Shown: positions 25,801 to 34,540 of the stretch, piece by piece
Layout of the letters: each line of letters begins with the position of its first letter
Numbering within the stretch: position 1 is the stretch's first letter
DNA from: Pteria penguin
Lineage: Eukaryota > Mollusca > Bivalvia > Pterioida > Pteriidae
Reading direction: 5' to 3'
Assembly (NCBI GenBank): GCA_035048485.1
Contig: CM068586.1
Span: 28,724,349-28,788,348 of the forward strand
DNA: 64,000 nucleotides
Made by a program: the position numbers and the translations under genes
Notes under the pieces: model-generated
What the model was told of the DNA's origin: nothing
Databases searched by the model: none
What the model saw: only the letters and a program-made list of their open reading frames with translations

Positions 25801-27702
25801 AAAAAAAACTTTATAAGATCGAATTGTGTTTCTACGTCTTTTCCGTCTCATCTATATTTAGATATAACTTTTTTTTCTTTTTACCCTCAGTTTGAGTAAT
25901 GTAACACCCGTTAATGCTAGAAAAAAAAAAACTCCTAAGAAAAAATACCTACCAACCATCCAAACAAATAAACATACTAAAACCCCGTATCAGTCAATAC
26001 ACATAGTATACTTTCATCATGATATTATCTTCTGCGGAGTGGATCTAAAGTAAGATGGAATGTAAATAAGTAGCAATTTACTAAATTATGCAATACTCGG
26101 CAAACTCACTGTGAAAATTTAAAGGGTTGATGTATTAATGGACTTTGAGAACTTGAGAAAATTCAAAACAAAAAGATATATTTTTTATCTTTCGTAAGTG
26201 TTTTAAGGTTTTTTTATGGCAATCTATATATGTGATAACACTGAATCTAAATTGCTTTGAGTCAGCGTAGCTGTTTCAAATATGCTTGACTCTAGGCCGC
26301 CTAGAGGTCCAGAATAGCTGAAATTGACTCTTGGTTGCTTAAAGGTCCGGGATAGCTCAAATAGTAATATGCTTGACTCCATGTCGCCTGAGATCTAGGG
26401 AATCTCAAACTGTGATATGCTTGACTCTAGGTCGCCTAGAGGTCCAGATTAGCTCAGCATGTAATATGCTTGACTCTACGTCGCATAGAGGTCCAGGATA
26501 GTTCAAGTTGTAATATAATTAGCCCTAGGCTACTTAAAAGTGTAAGATAGCTCAGCTTGTAAAATACTTAGCTCTTGGTCGCGTTAAGGTCCAGGGTAGC
26601 TAACATGTAAGAATTGCAATCAACATTGAGAAACAATGTAAGAAATAAGTGAAAAAGCATTTTACAGCGACTTCTTGTAAATTCAGTTGAACCATTTTGC
26701 TATTTCAACACACTATTGGTTTTTCCATCTAATTAAAGAATTTTTCTCATCTTGCTGTGTGTTTTTTCCAAAGAGATGATTAAAGCATTGATACAAAACA
26801 GGTGTAACCTACTTTAATGTAAGTAACTGTCTTCATATCTCATATACTTTTATATACTTTTATACTTCATATATCTTTTTATCTTTTTTCCTTCCTGTAT
26901 TAAGTGACATAAGCCTTTTTGATATACACATTTGTTAGATTTAGTAATTTAACTTTGGATAATATAATTATCATATTTGGGCATCCGGCAGATGTACATG
27001 TACGCAGTCAGTGTGGTTTTGATATTTATATCTGAAGTATCATGTAAAATTGTCTGATCTCCTGAGAATTTGTAGTTACTAGAGGATAAGAGGATATCCA
27101 TTTGAATCTCCTCATTTATAATGAATCATGTCCTCAAGTCCTCAGTGTCCTCGAGGTTTATATCAGAACGTAGCTGTATAGTTGGATTTGAGTGCATCAA
27201 AATAATTATATTGTAAATATATATTGTACATTGTCCTACGAAATATTACAATTTATATTGATGAAATTGAAATATTTTCAAACATGGTTTAATTAACGTT
27301 TGAATAGCAATGACATTTTTTTTATTGAAAATCATTTTATCTAAAATAACATGGGGGTCCAGGGCTATAATGCTAGATTCGAATTTTGGGTCATGTGATA
27401 TGAACTGTATTCTCTCTGAGCTTTTTATTTCAAAGATCACACAAAATAAATCCAAATTCTCAAAGTAATAAGAAGACGATGGAAAATACTGACCCAGTAG
27501 TTTAAAAATATTATGAAACAGAAGGGCATACAAAATCCGGATAATTGGAAAATCAATTTTTAATACAATGAAATGAATTATTCCTCCTTTAGTCCCATCC
27601 TTTTATTGTGGATATATGTAAACAAAAACCAAACCTACCTTTAACCAAGATTAATATGGACATCATGATCAAGGTCCATGCAAATGACATCTTCGCCATC
27701 AT
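15222..27702 (-). CDS. Secreted/type I membrane protein with FAMeT-like domain
   Basis: Three exons on the minus strand: 27702-27639, 19751-19332 and 15553-15222. Both introns are phase 1 with GT/AG borders, giving 271 residues. Exon 1 starts ATGATG and encodes a signal peptide (FAWTLIMMSILILV). Exon 2 encodes the extracellular domain, about residues 28-161. FRWLWIAWKKGIQLGKGEEV and the following IEISCSQTEIQWIF fit the Methyltransf_FA fold first described in farnesoic acid O-methyltransferase (FW-x-SW-x-G-x-I-x-VGKG pattern). Exon 3 encodes a CECPC cluster, an acidic helix (YTVEELRDLLDELRSAL), the linker RKLISAPDKRVSSQ, a membrane helix (about residues 238-259, GIGFIGIFIITCAIGGIVMM) and a short basic tail. 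Several N-glycosylation sites (NIT, NYS, NYT, NET) support an extracellular location. The same C-terminal layout occurs in a bivalve-expanded family of unknown function; in this setting the domain is more likely a binding module than an enzyme. The ligand is unknown. Confidence 0.85.
16453..16514. repeat. (GA)n microsatellite
   Basis: About 30 uninterrupted GA units within the second intron of the FAMeT-domain gene. Confidence 0.95.
16690..17486. repeat. 28-bp minisatellite, about 28 copies
   Basis: The unit is GGATGACTG, one variable base, then TTATTTCTGTCATCTGAT. Copies are almost identical; the main variation is C, G or A at the base after GACTG, plus occasional TCAT to TTAT, CTGAT to TTGAT, and CTGAT to CTAAT changes. 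Divergence rises at the left edge, as expected for an array that is homogenised in its interior. It lies within an intron. Confidence 0.97.
18131..18412. mobile_element. Foldback MITE, about 280 bp
   Basis: TCTCTTATACAGAGGG at the left is exactly complementary to CCCTCTGTATAAGAGA at the right. A second block, CCCTCTGTTATCGGCTCGAA through TGTAAAACTGGGAAAAATCCC, pairs with GGGATTTTCCCAGTTTTACA through CGATAACAGAGGG. Together the arms cover about 100 bp each around a loop of about 90 bp. It has no coding capacity. I could not define a target-site duplication. Confidence 0.85.
19863..20704 (+). mobile_element. TTAA-flanked piggyBac-like non-autonomous element
   Basis: TTAA precedes AGGGACATAGTCTGA at the left. 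At the right, the complement of the last bases (AGGAGCATGGTCCGA) matches this TIR at 11 of 15 positions and is again bounded by TTAA, the target site of piggyBac transposons. No transposase is present. The interior carries a GC-richer block with CGCGTGCGCGG and an AAAAATGG start-like site opening a 64-codon frame, in which a 42-bp unit (encoding VHMEEYEHEKSKSV) is exactly duplicated at 20108-20191. A SINE (20331-20520) is nested inside. The element sits immediately upstream (in gene orientation) of exon 2 of the FAMeT-domain gene. Confidence 0.7.
20331..20520 (+). mobile_element. tRNA-derived SINE, internally deleted, nested
   Basis: The same tRNA-like head as 13420-13689 (AGCCGGCGTGGCCTAGTAGT, B box GGTTCGAGTCC), but the GAGACAGTAAAAACCGA segment is missing and the head runs directly into GGCACGTAAAAGATCCCTC. 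Near-identical 12-bp flanks CAAGAAGTTGGC and CAAGGAGTTGGC look like the target-site duplication. It is inserted within the piggyBac-like element, so it is the younger of the two. Confidence 0.9.
20812..21085 (+). mobile_element. tRNA-derived SINE with a different tRNA-like head
   Basis: The head reads GAGCCGGTGTGGCCTGGTTG, with B box GGGTTCGACTCCCTCC. It differs clearly from the head of the copies at 13420 and 20331, while the body (GATGAGACAGTAAAAACCGA, GATCCCTCACTGCTTCGG) and tail (GTGACGTAAAACAGTGATCA) are the same. This is a distinct subfamily sharing a body. Confidence 0.88.
22783..22870. repeat. (TA)n microsatellite
   Basis: About 44 uninterrupted TA dinucleotides. Confidence 0.95.
23392..23540. 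mobile_element. Hairpin element, copy 1
   Basis: Arms 23411-23444 and 23493-23526 are 34 bp with a single mismatch (AATCACCTCTCGTCCCAGAT pairing with ATCTGGGACGAGAGGTGATT). Weaker complementarity continues into the loop for about 20 more bases. The left flank GCGAGAAAAATAATCAAG and right flank CTAGATTCT are shared with the hairpin at 28997-29165, which defines a small family. No coding capacity. Confidence 0.8.
26284..26610. repeat. Degenerate 49-bp tandem array, about 7 copies
   Basis: TGCTTGACTCTAGGTCGCCT then AGAGGTCCAGGATAGCTCAA and TTGTAATA recur at about 26284, 26326, 26371, 26419, 26468, 26517 and 26567. Each unit contains TAGCTCA-x-x-x-TGTAA, which looks like a tRNA A-box, so the array may derive from a tRNA-like SINE head. 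That last point is a guess from short similarity. Confidence 0.7.
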
Positions 27703-28980
27703 GTATAAGACACATTGATGTTCAAACAGAATGTATGTTGGGTAAGTTTATTCCAAGTAATTATTTCTAGCACGTTTTACATTATTCATTCAGTAGATGT
27801 AGTTGCAGCTGCGTGTATATCACTTTCTCAAGACAGTGCACATCAGACATAGACCGATATAGAGATGCAGTTTTAAAATCGTTATAAACATAAAATCGAT
27901 ATTGTCATAGACAGTTTCAAAGCTCCTTTGTATGTCTCCTTATATGAATACGCGATTATCTATAACCAACATGACTTTATATATCATCAGATCGTCGGCA
28001 TTGGGTTTGTCATATACGAATTTTAAAATATTATTATATTGTAATATAACAATATTGTGAGGTTCTGTATGTGTTTATGCTTATATGAAATGAATTTTGT
28101 ATTTGATAATACGTTAGGAAATATCAGATAAAATAGGAATTATTAATTACATGAAAACTTTAGTTTCTGCAAAACGGCATCTTGAAAACGACCATCTTTA
28201 GCTGAGGTAATACTCAACCAAAACTGTACATAACCATCTTTTCGTGTTGATCAGTTTACTCTTCACTCATTTTTGTTGTAGTCAACCACCTTTTCCCACA
28301 ATCCCCCCCCCTCCCCCCCCCCCCAGAAAACCCAAAGCAAAACAACAACAATAACAAACACCAATACACAAAACAAATAAACACCCCCCCCCAAAAAAAA
28401 AAACCAACCCCCCAAATACCCCCCCCCCCTTTAAAAAACCCAAACAAACAAACAAGATCAGTTAAGTCGGTTGTCATTATTATTAATTGTCGTACCGCTT
28501 CCTTTTCATTTTATCTTTACATGTTATTTTAGTATGTGTATTTCTCATGGAGGGAATATTTGACCCAATCCCATAGTAGGGTATTTTATTACTCACTGAA
28601 GTGGCCTATATATCTTTTCTATTTCGTTTCTTACATTTCATATTTCCGGTTCCAGCTGCTTCATTCTCGCACCGGAGATCGACTAATCCCGTTTTTTATC
28701 AGTACTGGAAAATTCTATCCGGAACACTTTTTATCCTTCCGTGCGTCGTCTGCATTGTTTACAAACAAATGAAAAATGGCGACTCACGAGTTTTGCATCG
28801 GAGAGATAGTAAACATTGTGTTATCGTTAAGTTTAATGTTGAAAAATCCTATCAAAATATAAAGTTTCTTCATGCATATCATGGTGTTTTACTTTATTGC
28901 GGCGGACTATCTTTTTATTCAATCAGTGATTCGGCCATCAAAGGAAGTAAACCAAAACCTTCAAAATATCTATAGCCTAC
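27703..28980. other. Upstream region of the FAMeT-domain gene; low-complexity DNA
   Basis: The region upstream (on the minus strand) of exon 1 has no recognisable TATA box. C- and A-homopolymers fill 28300-28445. An open frame at 28601-28975 has no recognised domain or splice context and is not called. Confidence 0.45.
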
Positions 28981-28996
28981 ATCGAGCTGCTGAGGT

Positions 28997-29165
28997 GCGA
29001 GAAAAATAATCAAGCACTAGTTTGAGTTCCAGATAGAAAAAGATCAGTCTCGGGCTGGATGAATCATCATATCTCAACCTCGGCTCATGCCTCGGCTGAG
29101 ATTTGTCGACCGATCTTTTTCTATAATCTGGAACTCAATCTAGTGCTAGATTCTATTATTCTGGC
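28997..29165. mobile_element. Hairpin element, copy 2
   Basis: The left flank GCGAGAAAAATAATCAAG is identical to copy 1. Arms at about 29013-29049 and 29108-29147 (GCACTAGTTTGAGTTCCAGA pairing with TCTGGAACTCAATCTAGTGC) have few mismatches, and the right flank again begins CTAGATTCT. The outer half of the arm differs greatly from copy 1, although each hairpin is well paired internally. Confidence 0.8.
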
Positions 29166-29442
29166 ATTCAGTGCTTTAAATGTAATATATTTATGCCAGT
29201 TGTGTTAAATTTCAATTGCTTTGCCTTTCATCTTAGGTATATCTAAAATTTCCCTTAATATCCTGGTGTTTCATTTAAAAAGAATGTTGCCTTTACTAAT
29301 ATCATTTTTATATATGTTATTTTTATATGTTTGTTTTCGTGATTTTCTTGCATGTTTCTTGTTTTTTAATATGCTCATGGTATGATATTTTGGTAAGGTC
29401 GCTTTTAAGAGTTCTATAACTAAATTAAATTCACTGCGTAAC

Positions 29443-29668
29443 GTGCTATACTCTCTTCATCTACTTTCCAAGGAGGATCTCCCTCATGCATAGCTCTGTC
29501 CTTAGATTGATTCTTTGGTTCACTTTGTCGGTCATTTTGGTTTCAATACTCTCTTCAAATATTTATACAATATGAGATTTCCAACCATTCGGCCACGAGC
29601 ATCACCGAAGAGACATAAATTGTCGAAATGCGCATCTGGTGCACAAAATTAAAAGGATGTAATTTTTA
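29443..29668 (+). repeat. Hammerhead-bearing repeat, unit 1
   Basis: First of two tandem units offset by 378 bp. Shared words include CTCCCTCATGCATA, TTTTGGTTTCAATACT, CTTCAAATATTT and CCACGAGCATCACCGAAGAG. Such units are known from Penelope-like elements and retrozymes, which carry hammerhead motifs in tandem terminal repeats. The connecting sequence (GCTGGTGGACTGATAGTTCC, TTTTGTACTGA) also recurs at 44330-44400. Confidence 0.7.
29599..29642 (+). ncRNA. Hammerhead ribozyme motif 1 (core mutated)
   Basis: Stem I GCATCA pairs with TGGTGC. Stem II is GACA-TAAAT-TGTC, followed by GAAA, a very short stem III (TGCGCAT) and C at the cleavage position. The core reads CCGAAGA instead of CUGANGA, so the invariant U4 is C and self-cleavage is expected to be lost or weak. 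Confidence 0.65.
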
Positions 29669-29976
29669 TATTTATTATAACCACAAGGCCAGTGTCACTG
29701 CTGGTGGACTGATAGTTCCCGAGGGCATCTTAAGTCTAGTTTTCATTGCTTTTGTACTGATGGTCTACTTTTCAGTGCTTTTGTACTGACTTGAAATATA
29801 TACTTAAATTTTCCGTCATGAAATTATGTAAATCACCCCAAAACTAAGGAGTATCTCCCTCATGCATAACTTGCTTTGTCCTTAAATTGCTCTTTGGTTT
29901 ATTTTCGGTAATTTTGGTTTCAATACTGCTCTTCAAATATTTGTATAATATGAGAATTCCAACCATTGGGCCACGA

Positions 29977-30020
29977 GCATCACCGAAGAGACACAAATTG
30001 TCGAAAGGCGCATCTGGTGC
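29977..30020 (+). ncRNA. Hammerhead ribozyme motif 2 (core mutated)
   Basis: Same 44-nt layout, 378 bp downstream of motif 1. It has the same U4-to-C change (CCGAAGA) and a second change in stem III (GAAAGGCGCATC). Stem II is GACA-CAAAT-TGTC. Probably inactive. Confidence 0.6.
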
Positions 30021-30461
30021 ATAAAATTAAAAAGTATACATGTATATATTTTTTACATTTATTCTAGTGTCGTTTTGCTGTTCATATTATCATAATATAT
30101 TAGAATACATGATAATGTAAACGCTCTCAGCTATATCCATATATTTATTTAGTATTCATTTAATAAATATAACTTCTTTTTTAATAAAAAGTAATGATAA
30201 ATTCAACTACCAACTATGTGTCGGTATCTATGCCTTACCTAAACAATTTACGTTTCCAAACGCCAATTTTTCATTTATCAAAACAGTGCTAAAATCTGCA
30301 CCAATGGAACGTTCCACTTATTTTCAGCAGAAACTGAACCAATCACGTTTAAGTTGTACAAGTTTTTTTCTCAAAAAATTCCACATGATTTTCCATATTT
30401 CGAAATGACACTTAAATATTGGAATATAATAGATATAGAAATATATACATTTGAATTTTGT

Positions 30462-30505
30462 GCACCAGATGCGCATTTCGACAACTTATGTCTCTTCAGT
30501 GATGC
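30462..30505 (-). ncRNA. Hammerhead ribozyme motif 3 (core intact)
   Basis: Read on the minus strand: GCATCA, CTGAAGA (matches CUGANGA), stem II GACA-TAAGT-TGTC, GAAA, short stem III TGCGCAT, C (expected cleavage after this base), TGGTGC. Stem I forms six pairs including one G-U. All invariant core bases of a type I hammerhead are present. The very short stem III is like those reported for hammerheads in Penelope-like elements. Orientation is opposite to motifs 1 and 2. Confidence 0.75.
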
Positions 30506-30539
30506 TCGTGGCCGAATGGTCGGAATTCTCATATAATAT

Positions 30540-33215
30540 ATTATATTGAACGTATTTAGCTGCGCCAAACATTAGAACTGATTATGGTTTTTTGGTCTCC
30601 TCCTTACAAATTTGAAACCATCAAGAGTGATATATCATGTCATGCTACGTTCATTAATTTGGTATTCATTATCGGATATTTGCAGCAGAAGAGAACTGAA
30701 TTAATTCTAATTAACTAATACTATAGCGTTTTATTTTTATCGAATTGTGTTTCTACGTCTTTTCCGTCTCAGCTTTATTTTGATGTTTTATATAATCTGG
30801 AGATACTTTGTATATTATACATGTATGAGATTTCATTAAATGTGAATAATTCACACAGATGAAAAGTCTTGTGTTATGTCCACTAAAAATTTGCGATTAA
30901 TAAAACTAATTATCATGGTTGTCTGCCATGCTGTTTTCTTTTTGTAAGAAGGTTATTTAATTCTTTTTGATTTAGTTGTTTCTTGGAATGTAATGTATAA
31001 AATGTCTCAACTCCATGATTGTTTCAGTGACAGGATCATCACAAATGTATATCTTAATACATTCTTGATTTGCTTTGTCTTTAATATTAACTCAGGAGTA
31101 TAGCAATGGCTTTCATACTTTATTACCTATTGATTAATTCGATGTGAAATTCCACACTAGAACGTTATCAGGCAGAAATTCCAGCAAGTTGATTGGCAGG
31201 CTGTAACACTGGTCCTGATGAAATATCAAACTCTGACTAAGAGAAGAATCCATACTAGAGTCTACCATAGTGCAATTGTCCTCTAAGCAAGTGAAAACCC
31301 TGCATTTAAAGGTTTAGTAAACGGACTCCAGCATATCACGAGTGTTCACGAAGGTCATTCAAAAATACTACTAAATACCCCAAAATCACCTTTATTAGCT
31401 TTCCATACTACTTTGATGCACTCCACAGGGCTGTACAGTTTTCAGCTAAAATTGGAAATGTAAAATTCCGAGAAAAAAAAAATACGCAAGAAACTAACTA
31501 TTACCAATACAACAACAGTTGGGTGTTAAAAATTAAAGTTATATTTAGCTTAAAACTTGCATCTCTGTATGAGTACCCCTTACGTGATTTTACTTGAGCG
31601 ATACAAGTACACGAGTTGAAAATGTGTCAATAACATGGGGCGACACAGTGTTATATGTAGTAGAGAAGCGATATTGAAAAAGAATAATTTCATCAATACT
31701 AATTTATTGAATTAAAATTAAGTTAGGTCAAATAATGCAAAAATATTTTTAAAATATATTTTCTTATCAAAATGAGTAGTTGCCAATGTTGGATATAAAA
31801 AGGGGAATAATTTATTTACTTCGACTCCTTATTGGTACCACAAACAAGTAATTTGAAGATACGTAAATGGACGGTCATGTACATTGTTAATTTTATAGTG
31901 TAAGGTGGGTGCGATTGTCTATAAAAGGTAAGTTATACATTAGTCATTGAAGTATATTGAATATGCAGTACAACTGCTCTGGAGAAGTGTCTTTATTGTA
32001 TTGTTATCGAGACCCATCATGTTTGTTTACATATACTTTACACATGTGCTGAAATTATGTTCTCGATGACGATACCCTGTCATCAGAAATGATATGCTTT
32101 CTCAAAACCTCTGAAATCATGTTTATATAAATAGCGACGTACTCACGTCAGAATTAGAAGAAGAGATTACAATTAAAATGTTAATATTAAAGTTGTATAC
32201 CCTATGTTCGCTAGTACATTACATTTTGTTGGTAAATTTATTATAAATTGTTTTGATTACATATATATATGTGCATAAGCCTAAAACATATTAAATAGGG
32301 CCCTTGCAAATGTTGTGATCCACTTCGTTGTCTAAAACGCGATGTTTGTAAACAGAATGTTTACAAAAGACATATCACGTGATCTTATTCAGAAGCCGCA
32401 TCATGGAGGGTGAAGTAAATAAGCAATCAAGTTTGCTAAAGCTAGTATTTACAGAAATTGTTTTCTTTTTGAGTATCCCTTAATCGTATTTGTCATGATT
32501 AAACTGCGCATGTGCAAAGTCAGGCTATGGTTGTATTTATGGGATACCCGTTTTATTTACGAAGTATTTTCTTTTGATTTTGATATCTCCGAGGATATGA
32601 AACAACAGAAAATGTTATTAATGCAAAGGTGATAACTTCATCCATGAGAGAAAAATACAGTTTTTGCTTTACATGCCATGATTTTGAAATTATACCGAAT
32701 TATAGGGTATACTTTAACATATTTCTCGCATACATCACTATATAACGGTGTGGTATAAAGAAATGTTTACACCACCTTGAACTTCACATTTTATGTACAT
32801 TGCAAATGCACAGAAAAAAAAAACACCCGCAAAACTCCACACCACTTTATATATTTGGTTGGTTGCATATACTTCTTTCAACACGTCTGAGTAGTTACAA
32901 CATGACTTTCCGGTCATGGCAAAATCAGATTGATATAATCTATCTTTTTCCTAGTGATAATTGAGAAGTCCATTAGCCCGAGTGTCAAGTTTACATAGTC
33001 CATGTAGACGCTTGCCAAGACTATGTCGCCGAGAACTGATACTAATATTGTACCAAATTTGATAAACTTTAATGAATTTCATTCATACATTATTGAATAT
33101 ATTTTAAAACAGCCAAGTTGCACAAATGCATAACGTCATATTGATACCCAATGATTTTAATATAACGCGAGTAATTGGGTAAGTGTCATTTTCGGTAAGG
33201 AGCAAGTAGCATATC
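30540..33215. other. Intergenic, no gene recognised
   Basis: AT-rich DNA. TCGAATTGTGTTTCTACGTC followed by TTTTCCGTCTCA at about 30745-30775 also occurs at 25823-25852, so it belongs to an interspersed repeat whose limits I cannot set. A CpG-richer patch at about 32310-32440 has a CACGTGATC box and ATCATGGAGGG. Confidence 0.4.
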
Positions 33216-33217
33216 TT

Positions 33218-34540
33218 CAATCTATGTATGACAGGCTGATCATGGTACACAAAGCCTGGTGACATCTATGTATGACAGGCTGATCATTGAACACAAATCC
33301 TGGTGACATCTATGTATGACAGGCTGATCATTGAACACAAATCCTGATGGCATCTATGTATGACAAGCTGATAATTGTACACAAATCCTTATGACATCTA
33401 TGTATGACAGGCTGATCATTGAACACAAATCCTGGTGACATCTATGTATGACAGGCTGATCATTGAACACAAATCCTGGTGACATCTATGTATGACAGGC
33501 TGATCATTGAACACAAATCCTGATGGCATCTATGTATGACAAGCTGATCATTGAACACAAATCCTGATGGCATCTATGTATGACAAGCTGATCATTGTAC
33601 ACAAATCCTTATGACATCTATGTATGACAGGCTGATCATTGTACACAAATCCTGGTGACATCTATGTATGACAGGCTGATCATTGTACACAAATCCTGGT
33701 GACATCTGTGTATGACAGGTTGATCATTGAACACAAATCCTGGTGGCATCTATGTATGACAGGCTGATCATTGTACACAAATCCTTATGGCATCTATGTA
33801 TGACAGGCTGATCATTGTACACAAATCCTGGTGACATCTAGGTATGACAGGCTGATCATTGAACACAAATCCTGGTGACATCTATGTATGACAGGCTGAT
33901 CATTGAACACAAATCCTGATGGAATCTATGTATGACAAGCTGATAATTGTACACAAATCCTTATGACATCTATGTATGACAGGCTGATCATTGTACACAA
34001 ATCCTGGTGACATCTATGTATGACAGGCTGATCATTGTACACAAATCCTGGTGACATCTGTGTATGACAGGTTGATCATTGAACACAAATCCTGGTGGCA
34101 TCTATGTATGACAGGCTGATCATTGTACAGAAATCCTTATGGCATCTATGTATGACAGGCTGATCATTGTACACAAATCCTGGTGACATCTATGTATGAC
34201 AGGCTGATAATTGTACACAAATCCTTATGACATCTATGTATGACAGACTGATCATTGTACACAAATCCTTATGACATCTATGTATGACAGGCTGATCATT
34301 GTACACAAATCCTGGTGACATCTATGTATGACAGGCTGATCATTGTACACAAATCCTGATGACATCTATGTATGACAGGCTGATCATTGTACACAAATCC
34401 TGGTGACATCTATGTATGACAGTCTGATCGTTGTACACAAATCCTGGTGACATCTATGTATGACAGGCTGATCGTTGTACACAAATCCTAATGACATCTA
34501 TGTATGACAGGTTGATTACTGTACACAAATCCTGGTGACA
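33218..34540. repeat. 44-bp satellite, 30 copies, with higher-order structure
   Basis: The unit is CATCTATGTATGACAGGCTG, ATCATTG(T/A)ACACAAATCC, TGGTGA. Variants differ mainly at GTACAC/GAACAC, CAGGC/CAAGC, ATCATT/ATAATT and the last six bases (TGGTGA, TGATGG, TTATGA). A block of at least six monomers is repeated at an offset of exactly 352 bp (8 monomers). For example, the marker CATCTGTG...GGTTG monomer is at 33703 and again at 34055. Confidence 0.97.

Larger units (their letters stand above)
19752..27638 (-). other. First intron of the FAMeT-domain gene
   Basis: A 7.9-kb phase-1 intron separating the signal-peptide exon from the domain exon. Besides the piggyBac-like element and SINEs it holds a GA tract (21570-21597), an (AAC)n tract near 21885-21912, a TA tract, a hairpin element, a poly(A) tract (24660-24720), a GTCT/GTAT-rich stretch (25190-25330) and a 49-bp array. 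A segment at 21960-22000 (GAAGACATCTGACCAAGCTG) recurs at 12787-12825. No additional exon is supported. Confidence 0.55.

Noticed and set aside
28601..28975. 124-codon frame beside the hairpin element
   Set aside because: No recognisable domain, signal or splice context.
33218..34540. CRISPR-like array
   Set aside because: Units are head-to-tail with no unique spacers; it is a eukaryotic satellite.
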